NCBI GenBank assembly: GCA_022560215.1
Contig: JADFTO010000107.1
Coordinates: 1-8,776, forward strand
Length of the DNA stretch: 8,776 nucleotides
Reading direction: 5' to 3'
DNA from: Pseudomonadota bacterium
Lineage (GTDB): Bacteria > Pseudomonadota > Alphaproteobacteria > Rhodospirillales > 2-02-FULL-58-16
A program made the position numbers and the translations under genes. The notes beneath the pieces were generated by a model that was given only the letters and a program-made list of their open reading frames with translations, was not told where the DNA came from and did not search any database. This document shows positions 1 through 5,118 of the stretch, piece after piece (the first letter of the stretch is position 1; the number at the start of each line of letters is the position of its first letter).

Positions 1-1
1 G

Positions 2-379
2 CTGAACGGCGACGTGGTCGCCTATCCGTTCTCGCTGCTTGAGGAGGAGCGCGTGGTGCACGACACCGTGGGCGGCGAGGAGATCGTCGTCTTCTTCCAG
101 TTCGGCACCGCCTCCGCCCTCGACGACGCGGACATCTCCCTCGCGCGCGACGTCGGCGCGGTCGGCGTCTTCGTCCCGCAGGCCGGCGGCCAGGCGCTCA
201 CCTTCCGCGCGGACGGCGACGACATCGTCGATAACGAGACGGGCACGCGCTGGAACATCCTCGGCAAGGCGGTCGAGGGGCCGCTGGCAGGCGAAGAGCT
301 GACCCCGGTGATCCACGGGTCGCACTTCTGGTTCGCCTGGGCCGCCTTCTTTCCGGAGATACGCATTTTCGGCAGCTAA
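2..379 (+). CDS. DUF3179 domain-containing protein, C-terminal fragment
   Basis: The reading frame enters from beyond the left edge and ends at TAA 377-379, giving 125 residues. The GTG at 14 is probably internal, because the frame is open to the edge and the family is longer. The fragment matches my memory of the DUF3179 C-terminal half: an AYPF segment near the start, VVHDTVGG, a GTASALD segment, then TFRADGD, an ETGTRW motif, a GPLAGEEL segment and the HFWFAWAAFFPEIRIF ending. DUF3179 proteins are usually about 300-400 residues, often exported or lipid-anchored, and have no well-established biochemical role. Any signal peptide would lie outside the window. It points the same way as the histidine phosphatase 80 bp downstream. 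A hairpin at 422-443 lies between them. The family call is fairly sure; the function is unknown. Confidence 0.8.
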   Translation: MNGDVVAYPFSLLEEERVVHDTVGGEEIVVFFQFGTASALDDADISLARDVGAVGVFVPQAGGQALTFRADGDDIVDNETGTRWNILGKAVEGPLAGEELTPVIHGSHFWFAWAAFFPEIRIFGS

Positions 380-409
380 CCCCTGCTTCCCTCCCACTTC
401 CAGAGCGAA

Positions 410-415
410 TAGAAT
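410..415 (+). promoter_or_regulatory. Possible -10 element (TAGAAT) before the histidine phosphatase
   Basis: TAGAAT matches the sigma-70 -10 consensus at five of six positions and lies 45 bp before the phosphatase ATG. No convincing -35 is visible at the expected distance; the best candidate near 387-392 is poor. The spacer is short and the two genes are co-directional, so read-through from the DUF3179 gene is equally plausible. Confidence 0.2.
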
Positions 416-421
416 GGGTGT

Positions 422-443
422 ACGGGCTCTAAGCGGAGCCCGT
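422..443 (+). terminator. Hairpin between DUF3179 gene and phosphatase
   Basis: ACGGGCTC (422-429) and GAGCCCGT (436-443) form a perfect 8-bp stem around a 6-nt loop. It starts 43 bp after the DUF3179 stop and ends 16 bp before the phosphatase ATG. No T-run follows, so it is not a classic intrinsic terminator. It could be a processing or attenuating hairpin, or a 5' leader structure that hides the next start, where I see no Shine-Dalgarno sequence. Confidence 0.35.
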
Positions 444-459
444 TCAGTACGCCACAACG

Positions 460-1095
460 ATGCAGCTACTACTGATCCGCCACGGCGAAACCGCCGCGAA
501 CGCAGAACGACGGGTGCAGGGCCACCTGGATGTGCCGCTGAGCGATCGCGGGCTGGAGGAGAGCGAACTGCTGGCCCGCCGCGTCGCCGCGCTGCCGGTG
601 GCCGCGATCTACTCCAGCCCGCTCCAGCGCGCGCGCCAGACCGCCGATGCTATCGCCGGCGCCTTATCGCTCGAGATCGAAGAGCGCGACGATCTGATGG
701 AGCGCGACGTGGGCGCGCTCTCAGGTCTCGTCTGGGACGAGGTGATGGAGCGGTATCCGGAGTTCATGCGCGCCCGCGCCGAGCCGAACCCTACGATCGA
801 AGTGCCCGGCTACGAGTTAGACGACGCGTTCAACCTGCGCGTGCATAACGTGCTGGAAGCGATCATCGCTCGGCATCCTGAGCAGACGGTCGCTGTCGTA
901 ACACACGGTGGCGTGATCTACTCGTTCTGCCGGCAGACGTTGCAGATCGAAGCCGCGCGGCCGGCGGCGTTCGATATCGGCAACGGATCGATCACCGTCT
1001 TCGATGTCCACGACGGCGAGTTCGATCCTCTCGTCCGCCGGCGCATACGGCTCATGGCGCTGAACGACACCTGCCACCTGGACGGGTTAGAGTAG
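460..1095 (+). CDS. Histidine phosphatase family protein (phosphoglycerate mutase-like)
   Basis: This is a complete 211-residue member of the histidine phosphatase (RHG) superfamily, soluble and probably cytoplasmic. The catalytic signature LIRHGET is at residues 5-11, with His8 as the phospho-accepting nucleophile and Arg7 beside it. The second phosphate-binding arginine is Arg57 in SSPLQRARQTA. The probable acid is Glu81 in LMERDVGALSG, and the second catalytic histidine is His149 in VVTHGG. The set is complete, so the enzyme should be active. The ATG at 460 puts the RHG motif at the family's normal place; no clear Shine-Dalgarno sequence precedes it. The length suits cofactor-independent small-molecule phosphatases such as alpha-ribazole phosphatase (CobC-like) or broad-specificity GpmB-like enzymes, but no cobalamin gene is nearby and the substrate cannot be decided. 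It converges on the minus-strand ORF across a repeat-rich spacer. Confidence 0.9.
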   Translation: MQLLLIRHGETAANAERRVQGHLDVPLSDRGLEESELLARRVAALPVAAIYSSPLQRARQTADAIAGALSLEIEERDDLMERDVGALSGLVWDEVMERYPEFMRARAEPNPTIEVPGYELDDAFNLRVHNVLEAIIARHPEQTVAVVTHGGVIYSFCRQTLQIEAARPAAFDIGNGSITVFDVHDGEFDPLVRRRIRLMALNDTCHLDGLE

Positions 1096-1100
1096 GCTAG

Positions 1101-1154
1101 CTGCGGAATGTGGCTGGACGTCTGCGGGATGCGGCTAGGTGTCCTGCGGGATCA
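1101..1154. repeat. Imperfect 21-22 bp tandem repeat, about 2.5 copies
   Basis: CTGCGGAATGTGGCTGGACGT (1101-1121), CTGCGGGATGCGGCTAGGTGTC (1122-1143) and the start of a third unit, CTGCGGGATCA (1144-1154), follow one another directly, beginning 5 bp after the phosphatase stop. A detached copy of the same core, GCGGCTGGATAGCTGCGGGATCA, appears at about 1320-1342. The role is unknown; it looks like degenerate intergenic repeat material. Confidence 0.5.
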
Positions 1155-1192
1155 GTCCCCTGCCCGCCGGCAGGCAGGCGCAGCTTCGGCCC

Positions 1193-1218
1193 TTCGTAGC
1201 GGCGACCTTCAGGTCGCC
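1193..1218. repeat. TTCGTAGCGGCGACCTT repeat with perfect palindrome
   Basis: TTCGTAGCGGCGACCTT at 1193-1209 recurs at 1350-1366 with one base changed (TTCGTAGCAGCGACCTT). In the first copy the end continues into GGCGACCT/TC/AGGTCGCC (1201-1218), an 8-bp perfect inverted repeat. The second copy has lost the matching right arm and instead runs into a CTGCC/GGCGG inverted repeat. Two copies within 160 bp suggest a dispersed intergenic family. Confidence 0.5.
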
Positions 1219-1252
1219 ACCTGCGTCCGATGCTTCGATGGGTATGACTCTG

Positions 1253-1275
1253 TCACCCTGAGCTTGTCGAAGGGT
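1253..1275. repeat. CCTTCGACAAGCTCAGG-type intergenic repeat
   Basis: On the minus strand this reads ACCCTTCGACAAGCTCAGGG followed by TGA, a sequence I recognise as a widespread interspersed repeat in several bacterial phyla, common in environmental Chloroflexota and Bacteroidota assemblies. The plus-strand translation gives VTLSLSKG, a peptide familiar from many spurious hypothetical proteins. Confidence 0.6.
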
Positions 1276-1415
1276 CTGGTGCTCCTGGACGTAGCCTGGC
1301 TGCTGGCGACATCTCGCACGCGGCTGGATAGCTGCGGGATCACCCGCTCTTCGTAGCAGCGACCTTTCCTGCCGAAGGCGGGTCTTTCTGTGTCGGACAG
1401 TCGGCGGTGACACCG

Positions 1416-1500
1416 CCCTCACCCCGACTCTGCATTTGTTGCTCGGCTCGGCGAGAGGTCGCCCCTCTCCCTCGCAAGGGAGAGGGGTCGGGGGTGAGGG
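1416..1500. repeat. Composite inverted repeat with nested 11-bp hairpin
   Basis: CCCCTCTCCCT (1462-1472) and AGGGAGAGGGG (1477-1487) form a perfect 11-bp stem around CGCA. Outside it, CCCTCACCCC (1416-1425) pairs perfectly with GGGGTGAGGG (1491-1500), giving a larger interrupted inverted repeat. The combination CCCTCACCCC...CCCTCTCCCT...AGGGAGAGGG...GGGGTGAGGG is a familiar intergenic repeat in many bacteria. Because it lies between converging genes, it could serve as a two-way transcription stop, although neither strand has a strong T-run. Confidence 0.6.
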
Positions 1501-1517
1501 AGCCAAGCCGTCCCCTG

Positions 1518-1532
1518 CCCGCCGACGGCGGG
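1518..1532 (-). terminator. GC palindrome just after the CoA-transferase stop
   Basis: CCCGCCG-A-CGGCGGG is a 15-bp palindrome starting 4 bp beyond the minus-strand TGA (1537-1539). The position suits a terminator for the CoA-transferase gene, but there is no T-run on the minus strand after the stem, so termination is only a guess. Confidence 0.3.
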
Positions 1533-1536
1533 GGTT

Positions 1537-2547
1537 TCAACCCTCAGGAGTCTGTTCCGCGTCCAACAAACGCTCCCTGGTGTGCAGCACACCGTTCGAC
1601 AGCAGCCGGTCGATCTCTCCGTCATCGTAGCCCAGCTCTCTCAGCACTTGCGGGCCGTCCGCGCCCAAGACCGGCGGCGGCGCATCGGAGCCCGTAGGTG
1701 TCTCGCTCATGCGGATCGGGCAGGCGGGCATGCGTAGGCTTCCCAACACCGGGTGGTTCAAGTTCAACATCAGATTGTTGGCGGCCACGTGCGGGTCGTC
1801 GTACAGCTCCTCCGGGAATCGCACACGGTTGCACGGCACGTCGGCGGCGTCCAGCATCTCGATTAGCTCGGCGGTCGGACGCTCCCTAAACGTCCGCTCG
1901 TAGTGCTCCACAGCCTGCTTGTGCGCCCGGCGCACGTCCTCGGCGAACCAATCGTAGCCCATGCCCTCCACGCTCGGATCCTCGACCTGGAGCGCGTCGC
2001 GCAGGGCGCGGCGTTGGCGGTTGTTGAGGCAGGCGACGGCGATGAGGCCGTCCTTCGTTTCGTAGACGCGATAGTAGTTGTTGCGGCCCCGGCCGGGGAT
2101 GTACTGCGAGCGCAGTTCGGCAACCTCCGCGAAACGCAGCCCGTCTTTCTGCGCCTGCTGGTACTCCTGGAGAAACCCCTCTCTCGGAGCCCGGTCGCGC
2201 TCTTCGACCGAGAGCAGCGGCCGGTACTGCGCCGCCAGGCCCGAGGCGAAGAGGCTCGTCTCGATGCGCTGGCCGCGGCCGGTCTGCTCGCGAGCGTAGA
2301 GCGCGTTGACGATGGCGAACGCCATGAACATGCCTGTCGTTAGATCGGCGACAGCGACGGTGGTGATGAACTGCGGCGTGCCGCGCTCCAGCTTGTTCTC
2401 GTAGAGGATCATGCCGGTCGCCGCTTGCGAGAGGATGTCGTAGCCAGGGCCGCCGCTGTACGGCCCCTCTCTGCCGAATGCCGTGTTCTCGCAGTAGACG
2501 AGCGCCGGGTTGTCCGCAGAGAGCGAGTCATAGTCCAGCCCCAGCTC
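1537..2547 (-). other. CaiB/BaiF family III CoA-transferase portion, N-terminus missing
   Basis: From about LGLDYDSLSADNPALVYC onward the sequence is a family III CoA-transferase, the group that moves CoA between carboxylic acids (formyl-CoA:oxalate, carnitine and bile-acid CoA transferases). Visible family features are the NPALVYC strand, FGREGPYSGGPGYDILSQAATG (881-902), ADLTTGM with probable catalytic Asp925, then ALYAREQTGRGQRIETSL, and a C-terminal region with FPEELYDDPHVAANN. Complete members are about 380-450 residues and begin with a conserved LDLTR...AGP segment about 100 residues before NP.LVYC; that part is missing. The family folds as interlocked dimers that need this N-terminal Rossmann-like part, so the fragment alone should not be active. 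The substrate is not predictable. It resembles the many CaiB paralogues of SAR202-like Chloroflexota, an impression only. Confidence 0.85.
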
Positions 2548-5118
2548 CTGGCAGAAGCGGATTGAGGCCGGGTCGCCCGCGTGCTCGCCGCAGATGCCCA
2601 TCTTCAGGTCGGGGCGGACGGCGCGGCCGCGCTCGACGGCGAGCATCATCAACTCCCCGACCCCTTCCTGGTCGAGGACGACGAAGGGGTCCTCGGCAAA
2701 CACACCTTTCTTGCGGTAGATGTCGATGATCTCTCCGCCGTCGTCACGGGACAGGCCGAAGACGGTCTGAGTCAGATCGTTGGTCCCGAAGCTGAAGAAT
2801 TCGGCCGAGCGGGCGATTTCGCCCGCCAGCAGCGCCGCCCGGGGCAACTCGATCATGGCGCCGACCAGGTAGCTCAGCCGGACGCCGGTCTCGTCCATCA
2901 CTTTCCCGGCCTCGGCGTCCACGACCTTCTTGATCTCCTCGGTTTCCTCCCGCGTGGCGACCAGCGGAATCATGATTTCGGGTTCCACGGACTGGCCCGA
3001 CTTGGCCAGGTGGGTGGCGGCCTCGAAGATGGCGCGGGCCTGCATCTCGTAAATCTCGGGGTAGGTGATGCCGAGCCGGCAGCCCCTGTGCCCGAGCATG
3101 GGGTTGCCCTCGCTCAACTGGGCGGCGCGGGCCTTCACCGTGGCCAAGTCGATGCCGGCGGCCTTGGCGACTTCATTCATGACATCGTCGGTGGTCGGCA
3201 GGAACTCGTTCAAGGGCGGATCGAGCAGGCGGATGGTGACCGGAAAACCGGCCATGATGGTGAAGAGCTCGATGAAGTCCTGGCGCTGATAGGGCAACAG
3301 CTTGTCCAGCGCGGTCCGGCGTTCGGCTTCGCCTTCGGCCATGATCATCTCGCGCATGTGGATGATGCGCCGGGGATCGAAGAACATGTGCTCGGTACGG
3401 CTGAGGCCGATGCCCTTGGCGCCGAACTTGAGCGCGGTCTCGGCGTCCAGGGGGGTCTCGGCGTTGGCCCGGACGACGAGCACGCTGATTTCGTCGGCCC
3501 ATTCCATGAGCTTGGAGAAGTCGCCTGTCAACTCAGGCTGGCGGGTGGCCACCTCCCCTTCCATGACCTCGCCCTTGGAGCCGTCGATGGTGATGACGTC
3601 GCCTTCCCCGACCACCTTTCCGCCCGCGGTCATGGTCTTGGCCTCGTAGTCCACCCGGAGCTCGCCGCTGCCCGACACGCAAGGCGTGCCCATGCCGCGC
3701 GCCACCACGGCGGCGTGGCTGGTCATGCCGCCCCGCGTGGTCAGGATACCTTCGGCCACGTGCATGCCGCCGATGTCCTCGGGCGAGGTCTCGATCCTGA
3801 CCAGGATCACCTTTTTGCCCTTCTCGACCCAGGCCTCGGCGTCGGCGGCGCTGAACACCACCTGGCCCGTGGCCGCGCCGGGCGACGCCGGCAGCCCCTT
3901 GGCCAAAACGTTGCGTTCGGCGTCCGGGTCCAGGGTCGGATGCAGGAGTTGGTCAAGCTGTTCCGGCTCGATCCTGGCGACGGCCTCGGCCTTGTCGATC
4001 AGGCCCTCCTCGCACATATCGACGGCGATCCTGAGCGCCGCCTTCGCGGTCCTCTTGCCGGTCCGGGTCTGGAGCATCCAGAGCTTGCCCTTCTGGATGG
4101 TGAACTCCAAGTCCTGCATGTCCCTATAGTGGGCTTCCAGCCGTTCCCTCACCTCCACCAGGCTTGAGTAGACGTCGGGCATGGTCTCTTCCAGGGAGGG
4201 CCGGTCGACGGCGCCGGCTTCCCTCTCGGCGATGGTCAGGGCCTGGGGCGTGCGGATGCCGGCGACCACGTCTTCCCCTTGGGCGTTGATCAGGTATTCG
4301 CCGTAAAAGGCGTTCTCGCCGGTGGACGGATTGCGCGTGAAGCAGACGCCGGTGGCGCAGTCGTCGCCCATGTTGCCGAAAACCATGGCCTGGACGTTGA
4401 CCGCCGTGCCCCAATCCTCGGGAATCCCGTGCAGCCGCCTGTATGTGATGGCGCGCTGGTTCATCCAGCTTTCGAAGACGGCGCCGATGGCGCCCCAGAG
4501 CTGCTCGACGGGGTCCTGGGGGAAGGGCCGCCCCAGTTCGTCGGCGATCATGTCCATGTAGGCGGCGACCACGGACTTCCAGTCATCGGCGGCGAGCTCC
4601 GTATCCAGGTCGTGGCCGAGCTTCTCCTTGTGGGATTCGAGAATGTCCTCGAAGTGATGGTGCTCCACGCCGAGTACCACGTCGCCGTACATCTGGATGA
4701 AGCGGCGGTAGCTGTCATAGGCGAAGCGTTCATCGCCGCTGTTGGCCGCCAGCCCCCGCACGGTATCGTCGTTGAGGCCCAGATTGAGGACCGTGTCCAT
4801 CATCCCCGGCATGGACGCCCTGGACCCGGAGCGGACGGAAATCAGCAACGGCTTGGCGGCGTCGCCGAAACGGGCGCCGATGATCTTCTCCACGCCGGCG
4901 AGCGCTTGCGTGACCTTGTCCCCGAGCCCGTCGGGATAGGACTTGCCGCCATCGGTGTAATGGGTGCAGACGTCCGTGGTGATGGTGAAGCCGGGCGGCA
5001 CGGGCAGCTTCAGGACGCACATCTCCGCCAGGTTGGCCCCCTTGCCGCCGAGGGTCTCGCGCATGTCGGCCCGGCCTTCCGCCTCGGCGCCGCCGAAGGT
5101 GTAGACAAACTTGCTCAT
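1537..5118 (-). CDS. ppdK: Pyruvate, phosphate dikinase joined in frame to a truncated CaiB/BaiF CoA-transferase (probable chimera)
   Basis: A single open frame of 1193 residues joins two unrelated enzymes. Residues 1 to ~863 are pyruvate, phosphate dikinase, which interconverts pyruvate, ATP and phosphate with phosphoenolpyruvate, AMP and pyrophosphate. Residues ~859-1193 are a family III CoA-transferase lacking its N-terminus. Normal PPDK is about 870-890 residues and ends a little after the catalytic cysteine with a segment like SCSPFRVPIARLAAAQ; here that tail is missing and CoA-transferase sequence follows ELGLDY (858-863). The ATG at 5118 overlaps the glyS stop as ATGA, so this start is well supported, and GAGGG sits about 11 nt upstream. 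No stop or frameshift occurs at the join. I know of no PPDK with this partner, and neither half is complete, so I favour an artificial or recombinational join over a working bifunctional enzyme. The two halves are described separately. Confidence 0.85.
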   Translation of the reverse strand: MSKFVYTFGGAEAEGRADMRETLGGKGANLAEMCVLKLPVPPGFTITTDVCTHYTDGGKSYPDGLGDKVTQALAGVEKIIGARFGDAAKPLLISVRSGSRASMPGMMDTVLNLGLNDDTVRGLAANSGDERFAYDSYRRFIQMYGDVVLGVEHHHFEDILESHKEKLGHDLDTELAADDWKSVVAAYMDMIADELGRPFPQDPVEQLWGAIGAVFESWMNQRAITYRRLHGIPEDWGTAVNVQAMVFGNMGDDCATGVCFTRNPSTGENAFYGEYLINAQGEDVVAGIRTPQALTIAEREAGAVDRPSLEETMPDVYSSLVEVRERLEAHYRDMQDLEFTIQKGKLWMLQTRTGKRTAKAALRIAVDMCEEGLIDKAEAVARIEPEQLDQLLHPTLDPDAERNVLAKGLPASPGAATGQVVFSAADAEAWVEKGKKVILVRIETSPEDIGGMHVAEGILTTRGGMTSHAAVVARGMGTPCVSGSGELRVDYEAKTMTAGGKVVGEGDVITIDGSKGEVMEGEVATRQPELTGDFSKLMEWADEISVLVVRANAETPLDAETALKFGAKGIGLSRTEHMFFDPRRIIHMREMIMAEGEAERRTALDKLLPYQRQDFIELFTIMAGFPVTIRLLDPPLNEFLPTTDDVMNEVAKAAGIDLATVKARAAQLSEGNPMLGHRGCRLGITYPEIYEMQARAIFEAATHLAKSGQSVEPEIMIPLVATREETEEIKKVVDAEAGKVMDETGVRLSYLVGAMIELPRAALLAGEIARSAEFFSFGTNDLTQTVFGLSRDDGGEIIDIYRKKGVFAEDPFVVLDQEGVGELMMLAVERGRAVRPDLKMGICGEHAGDPASIRFCQELGLDYDSLSADNPALVYCENTAFGREGPYSGGPGYDILSQAATGMILYENKLERGTPQFITTVAVADLTTGMFMAFAIVNALYAREQTGRGQRIETSLFASGLAAQYRPLLSVEERDRAPREGFLQEYQQAQKDGLRFAEVAELRSQYIPGRGRNNYYRVYETKDGLIAVACLNNRQRRALRDALQVEDPSVEGMGYDWFAEDVRRAHKQAVEHYERTFRERPTAELIEMLDAADVPCNRVRFPEELYDDPHVAANNLMLNLNHPVLGSLRMPACPIRMSETPTGSDAPPPVLGADGPQVLRELGYDDGEIDRLLSNGVLHTRERLLDAEQTPEG
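2530..2547 (-). other. Probable chimeric junction at ELGLDY codons
   Basis: The codons for E858-Y863, GAGCTGGGGCTGGACTAT on the minus strand, fit both families. PPDK commonly has (L/V)GLDYVSCSP soon after its catalytic cysteine, and CaiB proteins commonly have LGLDYExL...NPxLVYC. To the left on the protein (up to FCQ) the sequence is unmistakably PPDK; to the right (DSLSADNPALVYC) it is unmistakably CoA-transferase. A shared stretch of up to ~18 bp is what would let an assembler, or template switching, join two genomes. Confidence 0.7.
5115..5118 (-). other. ATGA stop/start overlap of glyS and ppdK
   Basis: The TGA of glyS (5117-5115) shares bases with the ATG of the PPDK ORF (5118-5116). 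This layout usually means the ribosome finishing glyS restarts on the next gene, coupling PPDK synthesis to that of glycyl-tRNA synthetase. Confidence 0.85.

Larger units (their letters stand above)
1096..1536. other. Gene-free, repeat-dense convergent spacer
   Basis: This 441-bp spacer lies between two converging genes. It holds a degenerate tandem repeat (1101-1154), a GC inverted repeat CCTGCC/GGCAGG (about 1159-1174), two copies of TTCGTAGC(G/A)GCGACCTT (1193-1209 and 1350-1366), the first of which runs into the perfect palindrome GGCGACCTTCAGGTCGCC (1201-1218), a CCTTCGACAAGCTCAGG-type repeat (1253-1275), the palindrome GGCGGTGACACCGCC (1403-1417), an 11-bp-stem hairpin (1462-1487) and the palindrome CCCGCCGACGGCGGG (1518-1532). 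Short ORFs can be drawn through it on both strands, but they are translations of these repeats and I do not call a gene. The density and types of repeat recall Chloroflexota-like environmental genomes. Confidence 0.7.
2530..5118 (-). other. ppdK: PPDK portion of the fused ORF, lacking its last ~20-25 residues
   Basis: Domain order is that of PPDK. The N-terminal ATP-grasp nucleotide-binding region has GGKGANLAEM at 24-33 and the SVRSGSRASMPGMMDTVLNLG block at 94-114. The central phospho-histidine domain has GGMTSHAAVVARGMG with His468 as phospho-carrier. The C-terminal PEP/pyruvate barrel has GIGLSRTEHMF, FSFGTNDLTQ (Asn780, Asp781) and GICGEH with the catalytic Cys843. Every catalytic residue I know for the family is present. 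The sequence most resembles alphaproteobacterial PPDK, and the gene sits after glyQ-glyS as I recall for several alphaproteobacteria. The natural 3' end is absent and is presumably elsewhere in the source genome. If the protein existed as written, loss of the conserved C-terminal segment of the barrel would probably harm folding. Confidence 0.85.

Noticed and set aside
1108..1356. Small plus-strand ORF in the repeat spacer
   Set aside because: Its translation is made of repeat sequence, including the VTLSLSKG peptide typical of the CCTTCGACAAGCTCAGG repeat, so it is not a credible gene.
1096..1536. CRISPR array
   Set aside because: Repeats here are of mixed types, are not regularly spaced with unique spacers, and no cas gene is present.
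1135..1625. Several short minus- and plus-strand ORFs through the 11-bp hairpin repeat
   Set aside because: They read through inverted repeats (peptides such as LTPDPSPLRGRG) and have no start context or family likeness.
2581..4167. Long plus-strand frame (528 codons) opposite the PPDK region
   Set aside because: It lies antisense to clear PPDK motifs, is full of Gly/Ala/His/Leu, and has no recognisable domain. Long antisense frames are expected in GC-rich genes with strong third-position bias.
1537..5118. A new bifunctional PEP/CoA-transferase system
   Set aside because: Both halves are truncated at their junction and the join sits on a sequence compatible with both families, so I cannot present it as a working new enzyme without reads spanning the join.
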